14,638 bases of DNA from an uncultured Lachnospiraceae bacterium. GTDB lineage: Bacteria > Bacillota > Clostridia > Lachnospirales > Lachnospiraceae. The position numbers and the translations under genes are program-made. The notes below the pieces were generated by a model. It did not search any database and was not told the DNA's origin. It was given only the letters and a program-made list of their open reading frames with translations. Positions 1 through 7,688 of the stretch are shown piece after piece. Within the stretch, counting starts at the first letter, position 1, and each line of letters begins with the position of its first letter. The stretch covers positions 1-14,638 of the forward strand of contig CAJTPF010000033.1 in the NCBI GenBank assembly GCA_910578175.1, in the 5' to 3' direction.

Positions 1-1
1 T

Positions 2-61
2 TGCCCGTTTTGTGGTAAAAAAATAATGCGTCGGGAGGCTTTCGCTTCCTTTCGCATTTAA
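2..61 (+). CDS. C-terminal end of a zinc-ribbon protein (partial, start outside window)
   Basis: Frame 2 is open from the left edge to a TAA at 59-61 and encodes 19 residues beginning CPFCGKKI. The C-x-x-C-G-K-K pattern is the typical second knuckle of a small zinc ribbon, in which two cysteines help hold one Zn ion. A basic tail (MRREAF...) ends the protein. The rest of the gene lies outside the window, so its overall function cannot be told; zinc ribbons of this type occur in many regulators and membrane proteins. A modest imperfect hairpin (arms 33-39 and 44-50, flanked by TGCG/CGCA) lies over the stop region but has no T tract. The main uncertainty is the very short visible length. Confidence 0.5.
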   Translation, partial: CPFCGKKIMRREAFASFRI

Positions 62-195
62 TGTTACAATTTTCATGTTAAGGTTGATCATATATTTTGG
101 AATTGACAGCCGGGAATGTTTTGTGGAACGTAAGAGTGAAGAAAACTATTCCATGCTACTGGATGATTGGGTAACAGATATTTTTGAATAATATC

Positions 196-238
196 AAAAA
201 AATAACGGAACAGTTTATTAGTATTGAACTGCTCCGTT
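196..238 (-). terminator. Rho-independent terminator of the 251-784 gene (possibly bidirectional)
   Basis: Arms 204-217 and 225-238 pair over 14 positions with one A/C mismatch and one G-U pair, around a 7-base loop. On the minus strand the stem is followed by one A and then seven Ts (the A run at 196-202), as expected for the gene that stops at 253. On the plus strand the tail is weaker (TTTCGTTTTA), so it could also stop rightward transcription from the zinc-ribbon gene. Confidence 0.8.
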
Positions 239-250
239 TCGTTTTATGTA

Positions 251-784
251 TTAACGTTCTTTGGAAAAAGGATCTTCTTTTGCAGGTGTTACCCGTACTT
301 CATAGCCTTTTTCTGTTGAACCGTTGATTTTTACGAAAAATTCAGTATCATCTTTTTTTAAATATAAAACCGGTTTGTCATTATCTTCAATAATAAATTT
401 TGAGATATTATCATAGACAAGGTATTCCCAGGAATTTGTATTATTTTTATCGCTTTTAACTGCGGCTAAAATATCGCTCACACGTATATAATTTACTATT
501 TCTGAATCTTCTTTAATGGAATTTATCATATGTTGACTTTCTATATCAGTGTTACCGGCAGAACCAGAGTTTTTAACAGAAACATACTCATTTAGTGCGG
601 CTGATATTGCGTGCTCAATAGTTGCTGCATTTGAAACATCTGAATCTTTTACTCCAGGACCCTTATTCACATTGGCATTAGCTATCCATAAAATAAAAAA
701 CAGGATAAATAATACTGCTTCAAATGTACAAATTATGATAATGGATTTTTTCTGAGTAATAAATTCTTTAAAGTTCATATTCAT
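251..784 (-). CDS. Small membrane-anchored protein of unknown function
   Basis: 177 residues. A short basic N terminus (around KK at 12-13) is followed by one strongly hydrophobic segment at about residues 14-35. The rest, about 140 residues, is polar and probably sits outside the membrane. After the anchor comes a predicted helix (ATIEHAISAALNEYV) and then beta-rich sequence with many K, D and N residues. The shape of an N-terminal helix plus a small outer domain recalls pilin-like proteins, but the G-F-T-x-x-E prepilin cleavage motif is absent, so I do not call it a pilin. AGGAGG lies 4 bases before the first ATG (782-784) and 10 bases before a second in-frame ATG (776-778); either could be the start. 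It has its own promoter and terminator, so it is probably monocistronic. I do not recognise the family. Confidence 0.75.
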   Translation of the reverse strand: MNMNFKEFITQKKSIIIICTFEAVLFILFFILWIANANVNKGPGVKDSDVSNAATIEHAISAALNEYVSVKNSGSAGNTDIESQHMINSIKEDSEIVNYIRVSDILAAVKSDKNNTNSWEYLVYDNISKFIIEDNDKPVLYLKKDDTEFFVKINGSTEKGYEVRVTPAKEDPFSKER

Positions 785-820
785 TATACCTCCTCTTCTG
801 TGTATATTTTATACAAGTAT

Positions 821-849
821 ATTATGCCACATCATTAACATGATTTCAA
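821..849 (-). promoter_or_regulatory. Sigma-A type promoter for the 251-784 gene
   Basis: On the minus strand TTGAAA (844-849) is separated by exactly 17 bases from CATAAT (821-826). Transcription would begin near 814, about 30 bases before the start codon, leaving room for the AGGAGG ribosome site. No operator-like repeat was noticed. Confidence 0.6.
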
Positions 850-914
850 TGATAAATTAAAGATCAGCAGTTTAAGTATCCTGCATTGAAATATTTACCG
901 TTTTAAACTTTTTC

Positions 915-943
915 TTGCAAACCGACCGTATAATTGATAGAAT
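915..943 (+). promoter_or_regulatory. Sigma-A type promoter for the 994-2295 hydrolase gene
   Basis: TTGCAA (915-920), a 17-base spacer and TAGAAT (938-943) predict a start near 950 and a leader of about 44 bases. A TATAAT at 929-934 is also present but has no good -35 partner. It lies back to back with the minus-strand promoter at 821-849, so the 209-bp gap is a divergent promoter region. Confidence 0.55.
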
Positions 944-993
944 AAACAGGAAAATTGCAGACAGGCGTTTCATAAAAGAAAGAGAATGATTGT

Positions 994-2295
994 ATGAAAA
1001 AAAAATACATAAGCACGATAATTTTTTCCTTCATTATTATAATATTTGTGATATTATATGCACAGGTAGGGAAAGCTTCTGGAAATTTATCGGATTTAGA
1101 GAGCGAAAAAGAGGCAAATGAACAGAGTCAGTCCATGTATGAAGAGCAGGCCTCCAATCTGCAGGAATCCAAAACGGCATTGGAAAATCTTGTGTCGGGT
1201 CTGAATTCCGAACTGGCGGTCATTAATGAAAAATTGTCAGGTATCCGGATTAGAATCTCGGAGAAAGAATCAGAACTGATACAGACGCAACAGGAACTGA
1301 ATGAGGCAAAAGAACAGGAATCGGAACAGTACCGGGATATGAAAAAGCGAATCCAGTATATGTTTGAAATGGGTGATACTTCCTATATTGAGATATTGTT
1401 ATCCAAGGGAAGCATTGCAGATAATCTTAACCGGGCAGAATTTGTTTCGGAACTTGTAAAATATGACAGGCGTATGTTGGAAGAATATAAGAATACGAAA
1501 CGATCCATAACCGAAAAAGAGTCGAAATGTTTGGCTGACCAGGCAGAACTGGAAGAATTACAGAGTGAGGTACAGGACCAGCAGAAGCTGATCTCGGCAA
1601 AAATTTCTGATACCAATGAGCGGATCAAAGCATATGCGTCAGACATTGCAGAAGCAGAACGAGCGGCATGGGAATATGAGAAACAGGTGGAAAGAAATCA
1701 GCAGGCCATTGACGATGAGTCCAGACGGATTGAAGAATCCAGTATCCTGGAGGCGGAAAGTATGGAACAGGCCAGAAAGGAACGGGAACGGAGAGAACGG
1801 GAAAGCAGAGAGCAGGCTAGCAGAGAGCAGGCCAGCCGGGAGCAGAATCAGACCAGAGAGACGGTTACCGACGAAAACGGAAATATAGTGACTGAAGAAA
1901 CCACGAAACCTTATGAAGAAACCACAAGTCCGTATGAAAATAATTATGTTGCAGGTGAAAAAGATCTGGATATGCTGGCAGCATTGATTGAGTGTGAAGC
2001 CGGTGACCAGAGTTATTACGGAATGCTGTGCGTGGGCGCAGTGGTAATGAACCGGATCAACAGTTCCAGGTTTCCGAATACATTATACGAAGTGATCTAT
2101 CAGCCATATCAGTTTACGCCGGTAACGGTCAGCAATCGTTTTTCACTGGTCCTTGCCAGAGGAGCCAATGAAACCTGTTACAGAGCGGCCAGAGAAGTTC
2201 TGGAAGACGGAAAGATCGTGGGAAGCTGGTTGTTTTTCCGTATGAATGACGGTTCCAGAGAGGGAGAGATCATTGGAGATCATGTGTTTTACTGA
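994..2295 (+). CDS. Secreted coiled-coil cell-wall hydrolase (CwlO/PcsB-like N-terminal domain, SleB/CwlJ-type hydrolase domain)
   Basis: 433 residues, expected to cut peptidoglycan outside the membrane. Residues 1-25 form a signal peptide or anchor (KKK, then a hydrophobic stretch). Residues 31-240 are coiled coil, including a segment around 112-160 (MKKRIQYMFEMGD, YIEILLSKGS, FVSELVKYDRRMLEEY) that matches the pattern of the CwlO/PcsB N-terminal domain, whose activity in known members is controlled by FtsEX. Residues 250-317 are a charged, repeat-rich linker ending in Thr/Pro-rich sequence. Residues 323-433 fit the Hydrolase_2 family of SleB/CwlJ (LAALIECEAGDQSYYG, then VVMNRI and YQPYQFTPV, ending GDHVFY); E335 aligns with the catalytic glutamate of SleB. 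The ribosome site is weak (GAAAGAGA). It is probably a vegetative remodelling enzyme rather than a spore lytic enzyme, but that is inference. No strong terminator follows. Confidence 0.85.
   Translation: MKKKYISTIIFSFIIIIFVILYAQVGKASGNLSDLESEKEANEQSQSMYEEQASNLQESKTALENLVSGLNSELAVINEKLSGIRIRISEKESELIQTQQELNEAKEQESEQYRDMKKRIQYMFEMGDTSYIEILLSKGSIADNLNRAEFVSELVKYDRRMLEEYKNTKRSITEKESKCLADQAELEELQSEVQDQQKLISAKISDTNERIKAYASDIAEAERAAWEYEKQVERNQQAIDDESRRIEESSILEAESMEQARKERERRERESREQASREQASREQNQTRETVTDENGNIVTEETTKPYEETTSPYENNYVAGEKDLDMLAALIECEAGDQSYYGMLCVGAVVMNRINSSRFPNTLYEVIYQPYQFTPVTVSNRFSLVLARGANETCYRAAREVLEDGKIVGSWLFFRMNDGSREGEIIGDHVFY
1804..1845 (+). repeat. Short tandem repeat in the hydrolase linker
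   Basis: Two nearly identical 15-base units (AGCAGAGAGCAGGCT at 1804-1818 and AGCAGAGAGCAGGCC at 1819-1833) are followed by a partial third (1834-1845). They encode repeated SREQA units between the coiled coil and the catalytic domain. Unit size is a multiple of three, so copy number changes would alter linker length without breaking the frame. Confidence 0.7.
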
Positions 2296-2345
2296 CAGTC
2301 TGTCAAAAAAGATTTGAACAGAGCATTTCTTTGTTAAAAAAAAGG

Positions 2346-2374
2346 TTGAAATATGGGTGTATATACTGTATAAT
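2346..2374 (+). promoter_or_regulatory. Near-consensus sigma-A promoter for carAB
   Basis: TTGAAA (2346-2351), 17-base spacer, perfect TATAAT (2369-2374). The predicted leader is about 53 bases, with AAAGGA (2419-2424) 9 bases before the carA ATG. The leader is too short for a PyrR-type attenuator and no such hairpin is seen. Confidence 0.8.
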
Positions 2375-2433
2375 CTTTACAATTTGAGAAAAATTAAGAA
2401 CACACACATTCCATACAGAAAGGATGTTACAGA

Positions 2434-3513
2434 ATGAAAGCTTTTCTAATACTTGAAGATGGTACTGTTTTTACCGGAACCTCCATTGGTTCACAGAGGG
2501 AAATCATCAGTGAGATCGTATTTAATACTTCTATGACAGGGTATCTGGAGGTGCTTACCGATCCGTCTTATGCGGGACAGGCAGTGGTAATGACGTATCC
2601 ATTGATTGGAAATTACGGAATCTGCCATGAGGATAAGGAATCTTTGAAACCATGGCCGGACGGATATATTGTAAGGGAATTATCCAGACTTCCGAGCAAT
2701 TTCAGAAGTGAAGATACCATCCAGAATTTTCTGGAGGAAAATGATATACCGGGGATTTCAGGAATCGATACCAGAGCCCTGACCAAGATTCTGAGGGAAA
2801 AGGGAACCATGAACGGTATGATCACTACAAATGAAGATTATGATCTGGATAAAATTATCCCGGCATTGAAAGAGTATAAACCGGAGGGCGTGGTAAAAAA
2901 AGTAACATGTAAGGAACCGTCTGTTCTGAAGGGAGAGGGCTATAAGGTAGCGCTGATGGATTTCGGCGCAAAAAATAATATAGCAAGATCTTTGAATGAG
3001 CGGGGCTGTGATGTGACGATTTATCCTGCGTTTACACCGGCAGAAGAAATACTGGCATCAAAACCGGACGGAATCATGCTTTCAAACGGACCGGGAGATC
3101 CAAAGGAATGTGTATCTATTATAGAAGAGCTTAAAAAGTTGTATGAATCGGACGTGCCGATCTTTGCCATCTGTCTCGGCCACCAGCTTATGGCACTGGC
3201 CACCGGGGCGGATACCCATAAGATGAAGTATGGGCATAGAGGCGGAAATCATCCGGTCAAGGATTTAAAGAGCGGAAAGGTGTATATATCGTCACAGAAT
3301 CATGGTTATGTGGTTGACAGTGAGACCATTCATCCGGATATTGCAGAGGTGGGATTTGTAAATGTCAACGATCAGACTGTGGAAGGACTGCGGTATAAGA
3401 ATAAAAATATATTTACCGTTCAGTTTCATCCGGAGGCCTGCCCGGGTCCTCAGGATTCCGCGTTACTGTTTCATGAATTTATAGATATGATGGGAGGAAA
3501 AAAGAATGCCTAA
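2434..3513 (+). CDS. carA: Carbamoyl-phosphate synthase, glutamine-hydrolysing small subunit
   Basis: 359 residues, usual length. It hydrolyses glutamine and passes ammonia through a tunnel to CarB, for carbamoyl phosphate used in pyrimidine and arginine synthesis; cytoplasmic. The N-terminal CPSase_sm domain (about 1-135) shows FNTSMTGYLEVLTDPSYAGQ and GISGIDTRALTKILREKG. The class I glutamine amidotransferase domain (about 170-355) shows the nucleophile C247 in AICLGHQ, HRGGNHPV, SQNHGY, and the H332/E334 pair in QFHPEACPGP. All catalytic residues are present. It has its own strong promoter, and its 3' end overlaps carB by 8 bases, with the carB ribosome site lying inside carA, so the two are translationally coupled. 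Confidence 0.97.
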   Translation: MKAFLILEDGTVFTGTSIGSQREIISEIVFNTSMTGYLEVLTDPSYAGQAVVMTYPLIGNYGICHEDKESLKPWPDGYIVRELSRLPSNFRSEDTIQNFLEENDIPGISGIDTRALTKILREKGTMNGMITTNEDYDLDKIIPALKEYKPEGVVKKVTCKEPSVLKGEGYKVALMDFGAKNNIARSLNERGCDVTIYPAFTPAEEILASKPDGIMLSNGPGDPKECVSIIEELKKLYESDVPIFAICLGHQLMALATGADTHKMKYGHRGGNHPVKDLKSGKVYISSQNHGYVVDSETIHPDIAEVGFVNVNDQTVEGLRYKNKNIFTVQFHPEACPGPQDSALLFHEFIDMMGGKKNA

Positions 3514-6500
3514 GAATCCGAATATAAAAAAAGTATTGGTCATTGGTTCCGGTCCGATCGTTATCGGACAGGCTGCAGAGTTTGACTATGCCGGAACACA
3601 GGCATGCCGTTCCCTGAAAGAAGAAGGGATTGAAGTTGTTCTTGTGAACTCTAATCCTGCCACCATTATGACGGATAAAGATATCGCTGATAAAGTATAT
3701 ATAGAACCTCTGACCGTTAAAGTTCTGGAAAAGCTGATAGAGATTGAGAAACCGGACAGTGTGCTTCCCACACTGGGCGGCCAGGCAGCATTGAATCTTG
3801 CCATGGAGCTGGACGAGACCGGCTTCCTGCAGGCGCATAATGTAAAATTGATCGGAACAACGCCGGAGACCATAAAGAAAGCGGAAGACCGTCAGGAATT
3901 TAAAGACACCATGGAGAAGATCGGCGAGCCTTGCGCACCGTCTAAGGTAGTGGAATCCGTGGAAGAAGGTATTGAATTTACCAACCGGATCGGATATCCG
4001 GTGGTGCTTCGTCCTGCTTATACACTGGGCGGAAGCGGCGGTGGTATTGCCCATAATCTGGATGAACTGGTAGATATTCTTTCCAACGGCCTTCGTCTCA
4101 GCCGTGTGGGACAGGTTTTGGTGGAACGCTGCATCGCAGGCTGGAAAGAAATTGAATATGAAGTAATGCGGGACAGTGCAGGAAACTGTATCACTGTATG
4201 TAATATGGAAAATATCGATCCGGTGGGTGTGCATACCGGTGACAGCATCGTTGTGGCTCCGTCCCAGACTTTGGGAGATAAGGAATATCAGATGCTTCGT
4301 ACTTCTGCACTGAACATTATCAGTGAGCTGAATATTACCGGCGGATGTAACGTTCAGTATGCCTTACATCCGACCAGTTTTGAATATTGCGTGATTGAGG
4401 TTAACCCCCGTGTCAGCCGTTCTTCCGCACTGGCCTCTAAAGCAACGGGATATCCGATTGCAAAGGTTGCTGCTAAGATTGCACTGGGTTATACATTGGA
4501 TGAGATTAAAAATGCCATTACCGGAAAAACATATGCCAGTTTTGAACCGACACTGGATTACTGTGTCGTTAAGATTCCAAGACTTCCGTTTGACAAGTTT
4601 ATTACCGCCAAAAGAACCCTTACCACACAGATGAAGGCAACCGGAGAGGTTATGAGTATCTGTACAAACTTTGAGGGTGCATTGATGAAAGCCATCCGTT
4701 CCCTGGAACAGCATGTGGAAAGTTTACTGGATTACGATTTCTCGGATCTAACCGATGAAGAATTAACCGAGCAGCTTGCCATTGTCGATGACCGGAGAAT
4801 CTGGGTGATCGCGGAAGCATTGAGAAGAAAGTTTGATTATGAAAAGATTCATGATATCACGAAGATTGATCTCTGGTTTATAGATAAGATTGCCATTATC
4901 GTGGAGATGGAAGAGACCCTGAGAACAAAAGAGCTGACACCGGAATTACTGGCAGAGGCAAAGCGCATTGAATTTCCGGATAAACTGATCGCCGCATTAT
5001 CCGGTAAAACGGAAGAAGAGATACACGCCATGCGAATGGAACATGGTATTGTGGCGGCATTTAAAATGGTGGATACCTGTGCGGCAGAATTTGAGGCCAC
5101 CACACCGTATTATTATTCCTGTTTCGGCAGTATGAACGAAGTCATTGAGACAAAGCCGGAAAAGAAAATTTTGGTGCTGGGTTCCGGTCCGATCCGGATC
5201 GGTCAGGGTATTGAGTTTGACTTCTGTTCCGTTCACAGTACCTGGGCATTTAAAGAAGAAGGATACGAGACCATTATTGTAAATAATAATCCGGAAACCG
5301 TCAGCACGGACTTTGATATTGCAGATAAACTATATTTTGAGCCGTTGACACCGGAGGATGTAAGAAATATCGTAGATCTGGAACAGCCGGACGGAGCCGT
5401 GGTTCAGTTTGGCGGACAGACGGCCATTAAGCTGACGGAAAGCCTTATGAAAATGGGTGTACCGATTCTGGGAACAAAGGCGGAAGATGTGGATGCAGCG
5501 GAAGACAGGGAATTATTTGATGCCATTCTGGAGGAATGTGAGATACCAAGACCATCCGGAAAGACCGTATTTACCTGCGAAGAGGCTGTTGCTGCGGCAA
5601 ATGAACTGGGATATCCGGTATTGGTCAGACCGTCTTATGTATTAGGCGGACAGGGTATGCAGATTGCCACCGATGATAATGAAATCGTGGAATTTATGAA
5701 TATTATCAACCGGATCGCACAGGACCATCCGATTTTAGTGGATAAGTACCTGATTGGTAAGGAAATCGAAGTAGATGCCGTATGCGACGGAACCGATATT
5801 CTGATTCCGGGTATTATGGAGCATATTGAGAGAGCCGGCGTGCATTCCGGTGACAGTATTTCCGTTTATCCGGCTCAGTCTTTAACACAGAAGACCATAG
5901 ATACCTTAGAAGAATATACCAGACGACTGGCCCGTTCCCTTCATGTAAAGGGTATGATCAATATACAGTTTATCGTATGCGGAGAAGAAGTATATGTAAT
6001 CGAAGTTAATCCGCGTTCCAGCCGTACCGTTCCATATATCAGCAAGGTTACAGGAATACCGATTGTAAAACTGGCAACCAAGGCGATTGTAGGCAAAACC
6101 ATTCGGGAACTGGGCTATGAACCGGGCTTACAGAAGAAAGCGGATTATATTGCCATCAAGATGCCGGTATTCTCTTTTGAGAAGATTCGCGGTGCGGAAA
6201 TCAGCCTTGGACCGGAAATGAAGTCTACAGGTGAATGTCTCGGTATCGCCAGAACATTTGATGAAGCGCTGTATAAAGCCTTCCTTGGAGCAGGTGTCAA
6301 CCTTCCGAAGCATAAGAAGGTGATTATTACGGTGAATGATGCGGATAAAAAGGATGCCATTTCCATCGGACAGCGTTTTGAGAAGCTGGGATACGAAGTG
6401 TATGCTACCAGAAGTACCGCTAAAGTATTACAGGCAAATGGCGTGAATGCCATTAAGGTTAATAAGCTGTCTCAGGAGTCACCAACAGTCATTGACTTAT

Positions 6501-6706
6501 TGCTGGAGCATAAGATTGATATTGTGGTGGATACTCCGACACAGGGAAGGGATAAGACCAGAGACGGTTTCCTGATCCGAAGAATTTCCATCGAAACCGG
6601 TGTAAACTGCTTTACATCACTGGATACGGTAAATGCACTGCTGACCAGTCTGGAAAGCAATGCGGGAGACAATCTGACATTGATCGATATTGCTACGGTG
6701 AAGTAG
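3506..6706 (+). CDS. carB: Carbamoyl-phosphate synthase large subunit
   Basis: 1066 residues, close to the 1073 of E. coli. It makes carbamoyl phosphate from bicarbonate, two ATP and ammonia supplied by CarA. The first ATP-grasp half (about 1-400) phosphorylates bicarbonate: GSGPIVIGQAAEFDYAG at 14-30, RPAYTLGGSGGG at 169-180, EVNPRVSRSSALASK at 298-312. An oligomerisation region follows (about 400-550). The second ATP-grasp half (about 553-930) phosphorylates carbamate: GSGPIRIGQGIEFDF, RPSYVLGGQGM, EVNPRSSRTVPYISK. The last 130 or so residues are the MGS-like allosteric domain (TQGRDKTRDGF, then FTSLDTVNALLTSLE), where nucleotides or ornithine act in known enzymes. GGGAGG (3492-3497) sits 8 bases before the ATG. 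No frame disruption is seen. Confidence 0.98.
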   Translation: MPKNPNIKKVLVIGSGPIVIGQAAEFDYAGTQACRSLKEEGIEVVLVNSNPATIMTDKDIADKVYIEPLTVKVLEKLIEIEKPDSVLPTLGGQAALNLAMELDETGFLQAHNVKLIGTTPETIKKAEDRQEFKDTMEKIGEPCAPSKVVESVEEGIEFTNRIGYPVVLRPAYTLGGSGGGIAHNLDELVDILSNGLRLSRVGQVLVERCIAGWKEIEYEVMRDSAGNCITVCNMENIDPVGVHTGDSIVVAPSQTLGDKEYQMLRTSALNIISELNITGGCNVQYALHPTSFEYCVIEVNPRVSRSSALASKATGYPIAKVAAKIALGYTLDEIKNAITGKTYASFEPTLDYCVVKIPRLPFDKFITAKRTLTTQMKATGEVMSICTNFEGALMKAIRSLEQHVESLLDYDFSDLTDEELTEQLAIVDDRRIWVIAEALRRKFDYEKIHDITKIDLWFIDKIAIIVEMEETLRTKELTPELLAEAKRIEFPDKLIAALSGKTEEEIHAMRMEHGIVAAFKMVDTCAAEFEATTPYYYSCFGSMNEVIETKPEKKILVLGSGPIRIGQGIEFDFCSVHSTWAFKEEGYETIIVNNNPETVSTDFDIADKLYFEPLTPEDVRNIVDLEQPDGAVVQFGGQTAIKLTESLMKMGVPILGTKAEDVDAAEDRELFDAILEECEIPRPSGKTVFTCEEAVAAANELGYPVLVRPSYVLGGQGMQIATDDNEIVEFMNIINRIAQDHPILVDKYLIGKEIEVDAVCDGTDILIPGIMEHIERAGVHSGDSISVYPAQSLTQKTIDTLEEYTRRLARSLHVKGMINIQFIVCGEEVYVIEVNPRSSRTVPYISKVTGIPIVKLATKAIVGKTIRELGYEPGLQKKADYIAIKMPVFSFEKIRGAEISLGPEMKSTGECLGIARTFDEALYKAFLGAGVNLPKHKKVIITVNDADKKDAISIGQRFEKLGYEVYATRSTAKVLQANGVNAIKVNKLSQESPTVIDLLLEHKIDIVVDTPTQGRDKTRDGFLIRRISIETGVNCFTSLDTVNALLTSLESNAGDNLTLIDIATVK

Positions 6707-6902
6707 AGATAGAATGTTTGAAATTTTGCAGATATAAAATGAGTGGAATGAAATGTATTCCATGAAACAGGGATAAAAATACCTATATGTGGAATCCGAT
6801 GAAAAGGAAAAGCATATGAATGCTTAATTGGGAAAAAGATTTTACGAGTATAAATAAGTGGATAATGGACAAAAGAGAACAGAAGGATTAATAGAAGTTT
6901 AT

Positions 6903-6943
6903 GTGTCACAGGTATACGTTTATTATACTTGTGGCATTTTTTT
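6903..6943 (+). terminator. Rho-independent terminator between carB and the ABC operon
   Basis: A 14-bp stem (arms 6903-6916 and 6924-6937, three G-U pairs) around a 7-base loop is followed by seven Ts (6937-6943). It lies about 200 bases after carB and only 37 bases before the next start codon. Bases 6707-6902 hold no convincing gene. A possible but weak promoter lies in them: TTGGGA 6828-6833, 15-base spacer, TATAAA 6849-6854. If that is real, the stem would sit in the leader of the next operon and could act as an attenuator. Confidence 0.85.
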
Positions 6944-6980
6944 ATTAACATTTTAAATAATGGAATATGGAGGAAAGAAC

Positions 6981-7577
6981 ATGAGAAAAGGATTGAAAAA
7001 GATTTTTAAAAGAATTATTTTAGTTTTGGTAATTTTAAGTGTGATATCAGTTTTATATTATTATCAGATATATGCCCCCATTAAAATTGAGGGGGTGAAA
7101 GTAACTATAATGTCATTGAGCGAATCTGATCTTGATTCGATAAAGTATCATTACAACAATATTTATAATGGAGAATTTGAAGCAGAATATTCTACATTAT
7201 TGCGTTTAAATGGAAAATTTCCGGAAGGAGATGAAAACGATTTTCGAGTAATAAGTATTGATTTAAAAATAAATAACAGAAGTATATTTTCTCAAAATGA
7301 TATCCGGGGATATATTACAACCGGGAGTGAAGATTCAAGGATGCTGAGTTGTACGGATAATATGACTACCGATTTTGTCCGGTCATTTAAAAACGGAGAA
7401 GCGTGTCCGGTGTTTATGGATCTGTATACCGGCGGACTGACGGATGAGGAAATTGTGGACTATGTACTGCAGCAGGAAATCAAATTATACTACAATAATG
7501 CGTTGGGAAGCAAAACAGAAATCATTTCGTTAAAAGATATCCAGTCAGTAGAAACAGACATCAGAAAAAACGAATAA
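6981..7577 (+). CDS. Membrane-anchored extracytoplasmic protein of unknown function, first gene of the ABC operon
   Basis: 198 residues from the ATG at 6981. I prefer this to the in-frame ATG at 6960 because GGAGG (6969-6973) sits 7 bases before it and lies inside the longer version. The N terminus is very basic (RKGLKKIFKR), then one hydrophobic helix at about 11-28 (IILVLVILSVISVLYYY). The rest is a polar domain probably outside the cell, with a repeated theme of acidic loops and short beta strands (IDLKINN, EEIVDYVLQQEIKLYY). Placement before an ABC ATPase and permease suggests an accessory or partner subunit, as with membrane-fusion-like proteins of MacB-type systems. However, it is short and has no lipoyl or coiled-coil hairpin that I can see. 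I do not recognise the family. Confidence 0.75.
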   Translation: MRKGLKKIFKRIILVLVILSVISVLYYYQIYAPIKIEGVKVTIMSLSESDLDSIKYHYNNIYNGEFEAEYSTLLRLNGKFPEGDENDFRVISIDLKINNRSIFSQNDIRGYITTGSEDSRMLSCTDNMTTDFVRSFKNGEACPVFMDLYTGGLTDEEIVDYVLQQEIKLYYNNALGSKTEIISLKDIQSVETDIRKNE

Positions 7578-7605
7578 AAATATAACAGGAGAGGAAAATT
7601 GCAGA

Positions 7606-7671
7606 ATGCCCGTTGTTTCACCGGCAGATTTATCTGCTTTTATCAGGGCAGTATCACAGGCAGAACTGTGA
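7606..7671 (+). CDS. Possible 21-codon leader peptide before the ABC ATPase
   Basis: An ATG at 7606 opens a 21-codon frame ending in TGA (7669-7671). A strong AGGAGAGG (7587-7594) lies 11 bases upstream, the best ribosome site in this gap. The peptide starts MPVVSPADLSAFIRAV and could form a short amphipathic helix; it is not hydrophobic enough for a signal peptide. Its stop is 5 bases before an ATG (7677) and 17 bases before the preferred ATPase ATG (7689), neither of which has a good ribosome site. A coupling role for translation of the ATPase is therefore plausible. It also contains two small perfect inverted repeats (7624-7637 and 7654-7671, the second ending on the stop codon). Real expression is unproven. 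Confidence 0.35.
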   Translation: MPVVSPADLSAFIRAVSQAEL

Positions 7672-7688
7672 CAGGCATGGGTATAACA

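Noticed and set aside
104..140. TTGACA near base 104 as a promoter
   Set aside because: There is no acceptable -10 box at 16-18 bases and no plus-strand gene that it would serve.
2293..2305. TGACA-GTC-TGTCA palindrome at the hydrolase stop codon as a terminator
   Set aside because: The stem is only 5 bp and is followed by A residues, not T residues. A second weak hairpin at about 2319-2337 is also followed by As.
3479..4234. 251-codon minus-strand frame (and several shorter ones) opposite carB
   Set aside because: They are antisense shadows of a fully conserved carB, with no ribosome site and low-complexity Phe/His/Ser-rich translations.
6901..6948. 15-codon hydrophobic frame overlapping the terminator after carB
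   Set aside because: It lies wholly within the stem and T tract, has a poorly spaced ribosome site, and its hydrophobicity follows from the T-rich sequence.
6472..6951. 159-codon minus-strand frame across the carB end and its terminator
   Set aside because: It covers the carB C terminus and the terminator stem, has no ribosome site at its start, and lacks any recognisable domain.
7599..7688. TTG start extending the ABC ATPase by 30 residues
   Set aside because: Spacing from AGGAGAGG is only 4 bases, and the added residues (NARCFTGRFICF...) do not resemble this family, which begins close to MNQNVIVAKD.
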